From Chthoniobacterales bacterium (lineage in GTDB: Bacteria; Verrucomicrobiota; Verrucomicrobiia; Chthoniobacterales; UBA10450), in contig JACCTI010000421.1 in NCBI GenBank assembly GCA_013812515.1, positions 1 through 17,816 of the forward strand: DNA of 17,816 nucleotides, in the 5' to 3' direction. The notes under the pieces are model-generated. The model saw nothing but the letters and a program-made list of their open reading frames with translations. It was not told where the DNA came from and searched no databases. The number at the start of each line of letters is the position of its first letter. The stretch's first letter is position 1. This document shows, piece after piece, positions 6,872 through 15,019 of the stretch. Position numbers and translations under genes: made by a program.

Positions 6872-9187
6872 ATGACTTCCAGCCGTTGGGCTGCGGGACT
6901 CCTGCTCGTTTCGGCGGCGCTGCTTGCGTACGAGCTGCTTCTGATGCGTCTGCTGGCGCTCGCCTACTGGGGGCATTTCGCAGGTCTCGTGATCGCAATC
7001 GCAATGCTGGGGATCGCGAGCTCGGGATTGTTTTTGTTCTTCGCGCGAAAGCAGGTGACTGCGAACGCACGCGGGCACTTCGCCGTTAGCGCGGGGATTT
7101 TCGGCATCGCGGCGCCGCTCACCTTTCTCGCCTCGCAACAGCTCCCGTTCACGCCTTTTCTCCTCACGTGGTCGGCGCATGAATACGCGCTGTTGGCCGG
7201 CCGTTCATTCTTGTTCTTCGCGGCCTTCTTCTTGGGCGGAATCGCAATCGGTACACCTTTCGTTGCGCGGGTTTTGCCGATGGGCCGGCTGTATTTCTGG
7301 AACATGCTCGGCTCAGGGTTGCCGGCGTTGCCTCTGCTCTTCGCGATGAACTTCATGCATCCGCAGCGTCTTCTCGCAGGCGTCGCGGCTACTGCAACCG
7401 CGGCATCGCTCATGGCGACACGAAAACGCGCGGCGCAGCTTGCTTTGGTCGGCGCGGGCGTTGCTGTGATCGCGCTCGTCGCCCTGGTGCCGTTTCGCTA
7501 CTCGGAATACAAGGATCTCGCGAAAGCGCTGCTCTTGCCCGAGGCAAAAATCCTTGGGGAGCGCTATGGCTGGGACGCGGTGGTGCAGACAGTGGAATCG
7601 CCACACACGCGCTACCTGCCCGGCCTTTCGTTGAACTTCGCCGGCACCCTTCCGCGCTCGCACCTCGTTTTTACCGATGGAGGCACGCTGACGCTCGCCT
7701 TTGATTTGAAAGAGGCGAAGGCTAACCCGGAGTTCCTCCGGATGACCCCGGAGGCTTTCTCGTTCGCGCTCACGAGCGAGCCGCGTGTGCTGCAGTTTTA
7801 TGCCGGCGGCGCGGACCTGGCGCGCGCTCACATTCTCGCTGGGCCGTTCATGGCGATCGATGACAGCCCGACGCGCGTTGCGGCAGTCCACGCCCTTGGA
7901 CCCGAGGGCGGTACTCTGCTGTGGGGAGATCCGCGCCAAATGCTCGAGACGAATCCGCCATTGAGCGATGTGATTGCGATTTCGCTACTTGGATCGCACG
8001 GCACTTCCATAGCCGGTGCAGCTTCGCTCGATCCTTCTTTTCTGCTCACGGTTGAAGGCTGCTCGCGAGTGTTCGATCGCCTCAGCTCGGGCGGTCACGC
8101 TCTCGTCACGACGTGGATCGAAAATCCGCCAAAAAGCGGGGTGCGTCTCGCCGCGCTTTGGATCGAGACGCTCCGCCGCAAAGGCATCACCGAACCTGCC
8201 GCACATCTTATCGCGATGCGTAGTTGGTCGACGCTCGCAATCTTTATCGGTCGCGATCCTTTTCCGCCGGCGACGGTGGAGGCGCTGCGCAGGTTTTGCG
8301 CGGACAACTCCTTCGATCTCGTCTGGTTCCAGGGTATCAATGCGGCGGAGACGAACCTGATCAACGTGCTGCCCGAGGAACCGTATTACGAGGCGTTCGC
8401 CGGGCTGCTCGGTGGGGACGCGCGGGATTACATCGAGCGTTCGCCATTCGCGATCGACTCCCCCACCGACGACCGGCCATTCTTCGATCAATCATTCCGC
8501 TGGGTCGCCGTGCCGCAATGGATGAGCTCGATGGGTTTGTCCTGGCTGCCATTCATCGAGTGGGGCTACATCCTGCACGTTGCGACGCTGCTTGTCGTGA
8601 CGCTTCTCGGTCTCCTGCTCCTCGTTCTTCCGTGCATCTTCACTCGGGCTCGGCCGACACTGCGGCACGCGACGCTCTTCTTCTCGTTAGGCGGGGCTTA
8701 CATGTTCGTGCAAATCTGGGCAATTTACCGGCTCTCGCAGTTGATTGGTCAGCCCCTTCTCGCCGCTGCGCTGGTGCTCTCAGCAATGCTGGTCGCCTCG
8801 GGAGCCGGCGCGGTTCTGCTCAGGGCCGATGCCGAGGTGCAAGGGCGCCGCCGCTTTACCCTTCTCCTGATCGCGCTGCTTGTCACCGGAGCGATTTTTC
8901 CGGTCTTGCTGGCTGCCGTGTATCCGTTCCCGATCTGGGCGCGCGGATTGGCGGGCGTGCTTTGGCTGGTGGTGCCCGCGTTCTTCATGGGATTTCCCTT
9001 TCCGTATTCGCTCGCTCGCGTCACGCGGTCGAGCGATGTGCCCTGGGCGCTCGCGCTAAACGGATTCGGTTCCGTCCTCGGCAGTTTACTTGCGACGCTC
9101 GTGGCAGTGCATTTCGGCTTCATCGCGCTCGCGGCGAGTGCGGTCGCGCTTTATGCCTTAACCTGGTTGGTCGCAGACACTGCGTAA
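6872..9187 (+). CDS. Polytopic membrane protein with degenerate spermidine-synthase-like domain
   Basis: This is a 771-aa protein of three parts. Residues 1-205 hold about six TM helices, beginning with LLVSAALLAYELLLMRLLAL, which resembles the N-terminal membrane block of bacterial spermidine-synthase-fusion proteins. Residues about 215-550 are soluble. Residues 560-771 hold about six more helices. The central domain has the block SPTDDRPFF (530-538), typical of these fusions, but the canonical GGGDG nucleotide-binding motif of aminopropyltransferases is reduced to FYAGGADLARA (309-319), and the catalytic Asp segment is not evident. It may be a transporter-like or scaffold protein rather than an active polyamine enzyme. 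It follows pcm by 112 bp and precedes the M50 protease by 62 bp on the same strand. No ribosome binding site is seen at the ATG. Confidence 0.7.
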   Translation: MTSSRWAAGLLLVSAALLAYELLLMRLLALAYWGHFAGLVIAIAMLGIASSGLFLFFARKQVTANARGHFAVSAGIFGIAAPLTFLASQQLPFTPFLLTWSAHEYALLAGRSFLFFAAFFLGGIAIGTPFVARVLPMGRLYFWNMLGSGLPALPLLFAMNFMHPQRLLAGVAATATAASLMATRKRAAQLALVGAGVAVIALVALVPFRYSEYKDLAKALLLPEAKILGERYGWDAVVQTVESPHTRYLPGLSLNFAGTLPRSHLVFTDGGTLTLAFDLKEAKANPEFLRMTPEAFSFALTSEPRVLQFYAGGADLARAHILAGPFMAIDDSPTRVAAVHALGPEGGTLLWGDPRQMLETNPPLSDVIAISLLGSHGTSIAGAASLDPSFLLTVEGCSRVFDRLSSGGHALVTTWIENPPKSGVRLAALWIETLRRKGITEPAAHLIAMRSWSTLAIFIGRDPFPPATVEALRRFCADNSFDLVWFQGINAAETNLINVLPEEPYYEAFAGLLGGDARDYIERSPFAIDSPTDDRPFFDQSFRWVAVPQWMSSMGLSWLPFIEWGYILHVATLLVVTLLGLLLLVLPCIFTRARPTLRHATLFFSLGGAYMFVQIWAIYRLSQLIGQPLLAAALVLSAMLVASGAGAVLLRADAEVQGRRRFTLLLIALLVTGAIFPVLLAAVYPFPIWARGLAGVLWLVVPAFFMGFPFPYSLARVTRSSDVPWALALNGFGSVLGSLLATLVAVHFGFIALAASAVALYALTWLVADTA

Positions 9188-9249
9188 CCGAATGCAGAAA
9201 TATTGCCGGTAGCGGATGCAACGCACGCAGCCGACGTTCCGCCAGTTAA

Positions 9250-9981
9250 ATGCAAAGCGGCTCCATCCCTCTGTTCCGACTCGCGGGTATCCGGGTCTTC
9301 CTGCACTTCTCCTGGTTCATCGTCGGCGCCTACGAGATTTCTGTGCTGCGCGGCCGCTATCACGCGCCAATCTGGGCGGTTTACGAATACCTCGCGCTCT
9401 TTCTCATCGTCCTCCTGCACGAATTCGGACACGCACTGGCTTGCCGCCAGGTCGGCGGACACGCCGAGCAGATCGTACTTTGGCCACTCGGCGGGATAGC
9501 ATTCGTTAGTCCGCCGCCCCGGGCTAGCGCCATGCTTTGGAGCATCGCAGCAGGTCCGCTCGTGAATGTCGTTCTAGCCCCCTTCCTCGAGATCCTGCTG
9601 ATCTTCGCACGCGCGCACTGGCGTTACGAGGCTCCGGATGCCGTGACGTTGATCTACTGGATTCGCGTCATCAACCTGGCGCTGCTCGTCTTCAACCTTC
9701 TTCCGGTTTACCCGCTTGATGGCGGCCAAATCTTGCGCGCGCTGCTCTGGTTTCCGCTTGGCCGCATCCGGAGTCTGCAAATCGCGAGCGCACTTGGCGT
9801 GGCGGGGGGTGCGCTCCTCGGCGCCTATGCGTACTACCTTGGCTCGATCTGGATCGGTGTCATGGCGTTCTTCCTGGTGAGCCGCGCAGTTGCAGGCTGG
9901 CGGCAGGCAAGCGAGCTGGCGGCAGAAGAGCGCGAAACACACCGTGCGCTCGCGGCGATGCGTGAGCGGCCCGTGCTTTAG
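9250..9981 (+). CDS. Site-2 protease family protein (peptidase M50)
   Basis: This 243-aa intramembrane zinc metalloprotease is of the SpoIVFB-like, minimal type. HEFGH at 57-61 gives two zinc ligands and the catalytic Glu; the third ligand is in NLLPVYPLDGGQ (149-160, Asp157). Both motifs sit in hydrophobic helices. About six TM helices are present, and there is no PDZ or CBS domain, only a charged tail rich in Glu, Arg and Ala (from about 219). Family members cut membrane-bound regulators such as anti-sigma factors or pro-sigma factors within the bilayer. A one-TM anti-sigma-like protein is encoded nearby at 13137-13664, a possible but unproven substrate. The gene ends in a 4-bp stop overlap with the convergent M1 aminopeptidase gene. 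Confidence 0.93.
   Translation: MQSGSIPLFRLAGIRVFLHFSWFIVGAYEISVLRGRYHAPIWAVYEYLALFLIVLLHEFGHALACRQVGGHAEQIVLWPLGGIAFVSPPPRASAMLWSIAAGPLVNVVLAPFLEILLIFARAHWRYEAPDAVTLIYWIRVINLALLVFNLLPVYPLDGGQILRALLWFPLGRIRSLQIASALGVAGGALLGAYAYYLGSIWIGVMAFFLVSRAVAGWRQASELAAEERETHRALAAMRERPVL
9978..9981. other. Convergent stop-codon overlap TTAG
   Basis: The plus-strand M50 gene ends with TAG (9979-9981) and the minus-strand aminopeptidase gene ends with TAA (complement of TTA, 9978-9980). There is no intergenic space for a terminator, so transcripts from both sides should run into the opposite gene. Confidence 0.9.
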
Positions 9982-12638
9982 CCGCGCGGCGCGTGCGAGA
10001 AAGATGCACTCGCGAGCTGCTCGACAAGCCGCTTTTTGAAATCCGCACGGAAGCTGACTTCGTCCGCTGCCTTTGCGACCTGCAGCATTGATTCCGGCGG
10101 GAGATTGGCTTTCGCGTAGGCATTCAGTTCCTCGACACGCGCCGCGTCGGAGAAAAAAGTGAAGAGGCTCGGCGCAAAATGGTTGATGGCCAGTGCATCG
10201 GCTTTGCCGAGGAGCTGCTTCATATTCGCTTTCGCGAATTGCCAGACAAAATCGGCGTGGCGGCTGTCGCGCGCGACTTTCGGCACGAGGTAGAGCGCGC
10301 GGCTCGTCGGCAACTCATTCGTCAGCGCGATTTGCAGGGTCTTGCGCGCGAGTTTTGGATCCAGGGTCTTCGCGAGGGCATCATAGTAATTTTGCTTCTC
10401 CTCGATGCTGGTCGTCTTCAGCCCAAGCTCGTGCAGTTTGTTCCAGGTCTTTTCGTCGGCGTAACGCGCCACGACTCCAAAGACCAGAGGGCGCAGATCC
10501 GGCGAGAGTGAACGCGGGTCGGACAGAAACTTCGCAAAGCGCTCGTTGCAACCCGCGATGACTTCCGGGTCGTTCCACGACGCGAGCGCATTGATCACGC
10601 TGCCGCGAAGCATCACCCGGCGCGGACTCTCGTCCGGGCGGGCTTCCCAACCGACTTCGTCGAACGCCGGGCGCAAAATCGAGCGCGCGTATTGCTGAAA
10701 TTCGTCGTGCGCCGGTTGATCGGCGAGCAAGTTATCGATGATTCCAAACGCGGTGATGATCTGTTGCTGTTCCGCAAGCTCGGTATGCGTCGGCAATTTC
10801 TCGACGAGTTCGAGATAACACGAGAGCGGTGCGCGGTTTGCCTGCACGAAAGCCCAGGCATCGCTCAGGAGATTGATGCGATCGGGCATGCTCAGGCGCG
10901 GCAGCTCTCCGAGGAGCAACTTCCATGAAGCATCGTCGTATTGAACGCGGTAATTGCCGGCCCCTTCCACGTTGAACTTCACCGCGCGGTCCGGCGCGAT
11001 GTCGGGCAGATCAATCGTTTTCTCGGCCATGAGGACGCTGACCGGCGGGGCACCCGCGACCGAGTAGGTGAGGGGAATCTTCCACTCGAGTGCAGGCGCA
11101 TCCGGAAAGTTCACGGTAAAGCGCTCTTGAGTGAGCCTGAGTCTGCCGCTCGGATCGCGTGCAACTTTCACGACGGGAAAGCCGGGCTGCTCCGTCCAGC
11201 TTGCTGCGATATCCGCGACGGGTTTACCGGACGCTTCACTCAATGCATTCCAGAGATCGGTGGTGGTGGTGTTGGAAAATTTGTGCCGTGCCATGTAGCG
11301 GCGCATCCCGTCGCGGAAAACGTCTTCGCCGAGAAAGCTCTCAAGCATGCGCAGGAAGGACTGGCCTTTCTTGTATGTGATATCGTCAAACGCGCTGTTC
11401 GCTTCCGCTTCCGTTTCGATCTTCTGCTGGATCGGGTGCGTCGTGGAGCGGGCGTCGTCTTCCATCGCCGTTTCCTTTGGAATCCCGACGCGGCGCGTGG
11501 GATCGCGCGGTATATCACGCCCCAGCCACACTTCCCAATCCGGGTTGAACTTCGCCGTGCACTTGCTGCCCATCCAGGAGGCGAAGCCTTCGTTCAGCCA
11601 GAGATTGTCCCACCACGCCATCGTTACGAGATCGCCGAACCATTGATGTGCGACCTCGTGTGCGATGACTTCATAGACTCCCTGCTTCGTCTCCTGCGAC
11701 GAGTTCGCGGGGTCGAAGAGGAGCCCTGTCTCGAAATAAGTGATGCCGCCCCAGTTCTCCATCGCGCCGCCGAAGCCTCCAGGCACCGCGATCTCATCCA
11801 GCTTCGGAAGAGGAAAGGGAGTGCCGAAGTAATCGTTGTAGTAATCGACAATCTGCTCGGCGCACTCGAGCGCGTAGCGGCCCAAGCCGGCTTTGCCTTT
11901 CGTCGCCGTAACGCGATGCAAGACGCTGCCGCTTTTCTTTTCAATCGCGTCAAGCTCGCCTGCGCAGAGCACGTTCAAATACGAGGACATGGAAGGCGTC
12001 ATGCCGAACTGCACCTCTTTGCCTGCGCTGACCTTCGTTTCGCGCTCGACGGGCATGTTGGAAACAGCTCTCCAACTTTCCGGCACAATCGCTGTCAGTT
12101 GAAAGCGGGCGCGGAAGCTTGGCTCATCCCAGCATGGAAACATGCGTCGTGCATCGGTCGCTTCGAATTGCGTCCCGAGCATCACCTTCTTCGCGCCGGT
12201 GCCCTGTTCCTGGTACGGGGCCTGATACAAACCCCGGCCCTGGTCATTTATTTTGCCGGTAAAGGTGACGGCGAGAGTGTGTGTGCCTTGCCCGAGCTCG
12301 TCAGGGAGCGCAATCGTCAATGTCTCCTGCTTGGGATCGAGCTTGATCGCCGCCTTCCCAAGCGGCTTCTCATCGACGGCTGCGCTCACGATCTGAAGAT
12401 CTGCCGCATTGAGGACCAGCTCACGAACCGGCTTGCGCACATTGAGCTTGATCGTCTCCGAGCCGACGAAGATGAGTTTCTTTACGTCGGGAGCGATGCG
12501 AATTGCATACTCCTCCGGAACGACAACCTTCGGCAGTTTGCCGGGCGTGGTGTCGAAGTCGAACGGCTTTTCAGCGCAAGCGGTGGCGAGGAGGCTGGCG
12601 GACAAAATCGCGACGAGAGGTGAACGCATGCTTCGCAC
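9978..12638 (-). CDS. M1 family aminopeptidase, probable lipoprotein
   Basis: This 886-aa zinc aminopeptidase belongs to the PepN/puromycin-sensitive/ERAP group and removes N-terminal residues from peptides. The exopeptidase motif GGAMENWGG (290-298) and the zinc site HEVAHQWFGD (327-336) with LNEGFASW (348-355, Glu350 as third ligand) are intact, as is the Tyr in DDITYKKGQSF expected to stabilise the transition state. The order is an N-terminal beta domain, the catalytic domain, then a long ERAP1_C-type helical domain. The N-terminus has a signal sequence ending SLLATAC (Cys21), a plausible lipobox, so the enzyme is likely membrane-anchored outside the cytoplasm. The GTG start at 12638 has GGAG nine bases upstream; ATG at 12629 is an alternative. 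It is last in the minus-strand series, 52 bp after the small exported protein. Confidence 0.95.
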   Translation of the reverse strand: MRSMRSPLVAILSASLLATACAEKPFDFDTTPGKLPKVVVPEEYAIRIAPDVKKLIFVGSETIKLNVRKPVRELVLNAADLQIVSAAVDEKPLGKAAIKLDPKQETLTIALPDELGQGTHTLAVTFTGKINDQGRGLYQAPYQEQGTGAKKVMLGTQFEATDARRMFPCWDEPSFRARFQLTAIVPESWRAVSNMPVERETKVSAGKEVQFGMTPSMSSYLNVLCAGELDAIEKKSGSVLHRVTATKGKAGLGRYALECAEQIVDYYNDYFGTPFPLPKLDEIAVPGGFGGAMENWGGITYFETGLLFDPANSSQETKQGVYEVIAHEVAHQWFGDLVTMAWWDNLWLNEGFASWMGSKCTAKFNPDWEVWLGRDIPRDPTRRVGIPKETAMEDDARSTTHPIQQKIETEAEANSAFDDITYKKGQSFLRMLESFLGEDVFRDGMRRYMARHKFSNTTTTDLWNALSEASGKPVADIAASWTEQPGFPVVKVARDPSGRLRLTQERFTVNFPDAPALEWKIPLTYSVAGAPPVSVLMAEKTIDLPDIAPDRAVKFNVEGAGNYRVQYDDASWKLLLGELPRLSMPDRINLLSDAWAFVQANRAPLSCYLELVEKLPTHTELAEQQQIITAFGIIDNLLADQPAHDEFQQYARSILRPAFDEVGWEARPDESPRRVMLRGSVINALASWNDPEVIAGCNERFAKFLSDPRSLSPDLRPLVFGVVARYADEKTWNKLHELGLKTTSIEEKQNYYDALAKTLDPKLARKTLQIALTNELPTSRALYLVPKVARDSRHADFVWQFAKANMKQLLGKADALAINHFAPSLFTFFSDAARVEELNAYAKANLPPESMLQVAKAADEVSFRADFKKRLVEQLASASFSHAPRG

Positions 12639-12647
12639 TAGACGCCG

Positions 12648-12651
12648 CTCC
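12648..12651 (-). promoter_or_regulatory. Ribosome binding site deciding the aminopeptidase start
   Basis: GGAG on the minus strand lies nine bases before GTG at 12638, a normal spacing. The in-frame ATG at 12629 would be 18 bases away, so GTG is preferred. Either choice keeps the signal peptide. Confidence 0.5.
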
Positions 12652-12690
12652 GTGGCAATTTCCAGCGGTGCTGTCTCGGAAAAAATTTCG

Positions 12691-13131
12691 CTACTCGATC
12701 ACGAGCAGCAGCACGAGCACGCCGTCGCCAACTTGCGGGCCTTTGATCACGAGCGGACTGCTTTTGCTCAGGTTCGCGTCCGTCTCGAGGAGAAGTTTCT
12801 CCTCCTGGAAGAGCTGGAGATTCAACAAATACGAGCTGCGCGCTGCGGCTTTTGAATCCACGTGCAGCGCGAAATACTTGCTCGTCGCCAACCAATCTTC
12901 CTCGCCGCTTTTAAGCGACTTCCGCGACTGGCCGATGATTTGAAATTGGTTGTAGCCGAAGAGTTGCTTCAACGTTCCCTCGAGCCGATTCAGCTCGGCG
13001 GGAATCGGTGCTGGCTCCGCGACATTGTTCGCCATGACGAGCCCGCTCCAGACCGTTTCCGCTGCTTGCGCCGGAGCTGAAACGGCAAAGCTCAGCACGG
13101 TCGCGAGCAAAAACAGAGCGCGTGCTCGCAT
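12691..13131 (-). CDS. Small exported protein of unknown function
   Basis: The 146-aa product begins MRARALFLLATVLSFAVSAP with likely signal peptidase I cleavage after AQA (about residue 23). The mature part of about 120 residues has no Cys and no recognised motif. It includes a segment ELNRLEGTLKQLFGYNQF followed by predicted beta strands (YFALHVDS, SSYLLNLQLF, KLLLETDANL, PLVIKG), suggesting a small beta-rich periplasmic domain. The frame is open upstream to 13392, but that part overlaps the anti-sigma-like gene in another frame, and the ATG at 13131, followed at once by a signal peptide, is the convincing start. It begins 5 bp after the stop of the anti-sigma-like gene, so the two are surely co-transcribed. 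It could be a periplasmic partner of the sensor, but nothing in the sequence proves it. Confidence 0.8.
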   Translation of the reverse strand: MRARALFLLATVLSFAVSAPAQAAETVWSGLVMANNVAEPAPIPAELNRLEGTLKQLFGYNQFQIIGQSRKSLKSGEEDWLATSKYFALHVDSKAAARSSYLLNLQLFQEEKLLLETDANLSKSSPLVIKGPQVGDGVLVLLLVIE

Positions 13132-13136
13132 CGGCT

Positions 13137-13664
13137 CTACTTCGCGGCGAATTCCGAGGGGAGTGACTGCAAGCCCTCGACCCACAAGACGGTAACCTTG
13201 TCCTCCTTCGTCTCGAACATGGAGATTGTCGCATTCGGGCTCACGACCGGGTCGACGCGAGCGTTCAGGATCTGGGTTACGTAAGCAGATTGCCCGCCGA
13301 TGTTCTTCTCGCGCAGGACGAAGAAGGTGCACACGGCGAAGATCGCCAGCGAAGTCGCACCCGTCCAAAGCAGACGGCCGATTGTCCACCAAGTTTCGCG
13401 CAATTCCGGCTGAGCAACGCGCGCTGGTGTTGCCGCTACGGCTTCACTCCCCATCTGCTCCCGCAGGCGGTGGTGGAAGAACTCCTCGTTTCTCATCGCC
13501 GGTGCGGTGAGTTGTTCTTTCAGGAAAGCGCCGAGCTTCTTCGCGTCCTCTTTCTCCACCTCTGCCGTTGGCTTGTCCGGCAGCGAAGCCTCGAATTCGA
13601 CGAGCTCTTTCCCCGTCAGCTCACCGTCCAGCCAGGCGGTCCAATTTTCCTCAAACGTTTTCAT
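13137..13664 (-). CDS. One-TM anti-sigma-factor-like protein
   Basis: The 175-aa product has a cytoplasmic N-terminal part with TAWLDGELTGKELVEFEASL (9-28), which resembles the opening helix of zinc-finger anti-sigma (zf-HC2/ZAS) domains. The usual HxxxCxxC zinc ligands are missing. A single TM helix (about 97-117, LLWTGATSLAIFAVCTFFVL) is followed by a periplasmic tail of about 58 residues. The gene overlaps the end of the ECF sigma gene by 14 bp, the standard arrangement for a sigma/anti-sigma pair made in matched amounts. It likely binds and holds the sigma factor at the membrane until a signal, perhaps proteolysis, releases it. The assignment rests on position, topology and the LDGEL motif; sequence similarity to a named family was not tested. 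Confidence 0.75.
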   Translation of the reverse strand: MKTFEENWTAWLDGELTGKELVEFEASLPDKPTAEVEKEDAKKLGAFLKEQLTAPAMRNEEFFHHRLREQMGSEAVAATPARVAQPELRETWWTIGRLLWTGATSLAIFAVCTFFVLREKNIGGQSAYVTQILNARVDPVVSPNATISMFETKEDKVTVLWVEGLQSLPSEFAAK

Positions 13665-14265
13665 ACAGGTCTCTCAGCATGTTCTGCAGTTTCTTGCGCG
13701 CGTAAAACAGCCGGGACATGACCGTGCCGATCGAGCAGCCGAGCGCCTCGGCGATCTCGTGATATTGCATCTCTTCGATTTCCTTCATCAAAATGACGGC
13801 ACGATGTTCGGGCGAAAGCTGCGAGATCGCCTGATCGATCCGTTCCCGTATTTCCCCATGAACCATTCGCTGATGCGGCAGCGCATCGGCTTTCGGCACG
13901 GTTTGCGAGGCGGGATCAATCTCCCGCAACTGCACCTCATCGTTAAACTCAGCCCCCGATCCCTTGACCTGCTTTTTGCGCAGCCAATCGATCGTGACGT
14001 TCATCACAATGCGATAGATCCAGGTGTAGAAACTCGACTGACCGCGAAAGCGGCCGATCGATCTCCACGCCTTTAGGAAACTATCCTGAGCCAAATCCCA
14101 GGCGTCCTGCTCGCTGTGCACCATGTTGTAAATCATTCCGAAAACTCTTGTTCGGTAACGACTCACCAGCTGATCGAATGCCTTCGTGTCACCGCCTTGC
14201 GAGGCCCTGACCAGATCGGCGTCCGATACTTCGGCCTGAGCCGGGGTCGCTTCCGTATGCATCAT
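13651..14265 (-). CDS. ECF (RpoE/SigW-type) RNA polymerase sigma factor
   Basis: This is a 204-aa extracytoplasmic-function sigma factor with region 2 (about 28-98) and region 4 (about 137-200) and nothing between but a linker. Region 2 shows FDQLVSRYRTRVFGMIYNMV, the core-binding segment DAWDLAQDSFLKAWRSIGRF, and the -10 recognition segment SSFYTWIYRIVMNVTIDWLR. Region 4 has LSPEHRAVILMKEIEEMQY and a helix-turn-helix HEIAEALGCSIGTVMSRLFY that reads the -35 element. The start is one of two consecutive ATG codons (14265 or 14262). The next gene overlaps its 3' end by 14 bp and encodes the likely anti-sigma factor. I did not find a clear GAAC-type ECF promoter in the 38-bp gap upstream, so autoregulation may act from farther up. 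Confidence 0.95.
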   Translation of the reverse strand: MMHTEATPAQAEVSDADLVRASQGGDTKAFDQLVSRYRTRVFGMIYNMVHSEQDAWDLAQDSFLKAWRSIGRFRGQSSFYTWIYRIVMNVTIDWLRKKQVKGSGAEFNDEVQLREIDPASQTVPKADALPHQRMVHGEIRERIDQAISQLSPEHRAVILMKEIEEMQYHEIAEALGCSIGTVMSRLFYARKKLQNMLRDLYENV

Positions 14266-14303
14266 CCGACGGGAGTGACGGCTAATTCATTCAACGGCTG
14301 GCG

Positions 14304-14969
14304 TTAGAGGCTGCCGAAGCGTCTTCGCCACTCGCCCCGATACTCGCCCATAAGGGTGATGATTCCGTCACGCACCTGGAAGAGCCGCTGGTTTAGGACG
14401 GCATGCTGGCGCGGCGAGATTAATCGCTCAGAGAGCAATTGCGCGGCGGCATCCATCGAAACGGTGATCGCCTTTAGCGCCCGCTTGAGGTACGCGATCG
14501 TCATCCCTATTTCGTCTACGTCATCGTCGCTCAAGGCGGCTGCGAGTTTGGCGCTGGCAAGCGCGGAGTGCGTGGCCAGCTTAACGGCGGACGGCTCATT
14601 CTGGAGCGACGCCGTTTCGTCGAAGAGTTGATCGATCCATACAGTTAAGGCGAAGGCCGCGCGATAAAGGCTGTGCTCTTCGAAGCTCTCCGGTTCGGAG
14701 GCGACGGGAGCGAGTTCACTTTGACTCTCCTTTTCCGAAGAATTGGATTCGTCCGCGAGGACCTCATCGACTTCGTCATTCCACTCCTCGGTATCGATCA
14801 AATGGGCCCAACCCATCTCGCGCGCGATGATTTGGTCGCGTTGAGGATGATCGAGGTACTTCTCGAGCAGCTCCATGTACTTCTCGGTCTTGCGGTCCTG
14901 CTGCTGGAGGAAACGCTCCCAGTCGTATTCATCCCAGGCTCTGTCGGGCTCCTGATCGTAGCCGGGCAT
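14304..14969 (-). CDS. Acidic helical protein of unknown function
   Basis: I do not recognise a family for this 221-aa protein. It is soluble, with no signal peptide and no TM helix. The N-terminal 60 residues are charged and helical (WERFLQQQDRKTEKYMELLE). A strongly acidic, Ser/Glu-rich linker spans about 60-98 (EEWNDEVDEVLADE and onwards). The C-terminal 120 residues look like an all-helical bundle, with alternating Ala/Leu-rich helices (ALASAKLAAALSDDDVDEIG, LKRALKAITVSMDAAAQLL) and a basic end, EWRRRF. It lies 50 bp after rlmN and 38 bp before the sigma gene, so it is probably in the same transcript. An interaction or scaffold role would suit its composition, but nothing more can be said. 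Confidence 0.8.
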   Translation of the reverse strand: MPGYDQEPDRAWDEYDWERFLQQQDRKTEKYMELLEKYLDHPQRDQIIAREMGWAHLIDTEEWNDEVDEVLADESNSSEKESQSELAPVASEPESFEEHSLYRAAFALTVWIDQLFDETASLQNEPSAVKLATHSALASAKLAAALSDDDVDEIGMTIAYLKRALKAITVSMDAAAQLLSERLISPRQHAVLNQRLFQVRDGIITLMGEYRGEWRRRFGSL

Positions 14970-15019
14970 GGTTTTCTTCTAAGGCAGCTTCCAGGGACGC
15001 GCAAAAAAGTTTTGGGCCT

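Noticed and set aside
8224..9249. 341-codon plus-strand frame overlapping the 771-aa membrane protein
   Set aside because: It is an out-of-frame shadow, very rich in Arg and Ala, while the overlapping frame encodes proper TM helices.
10941..12623. 560-codon frame antisense to the M1 aminopeptidase
   Set aside because: Its length comes from codon bias of the opposite strand; the aminopeptidase frame carries all catalytic motifs.
13132..13392. N-terminal extension of the small exported protein
   Set aside because: It would bury the signal peptide at residue 88 and overlap the anti-sigma-like gene over its whole length; the ATG at 13131 is better.
15001..15019. Intrinsic terminator after rlmN (T-run on the minus strand)
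   Set aside because: The six-T run is preceded only by a weak A/T pairing without a GC-rich stem.
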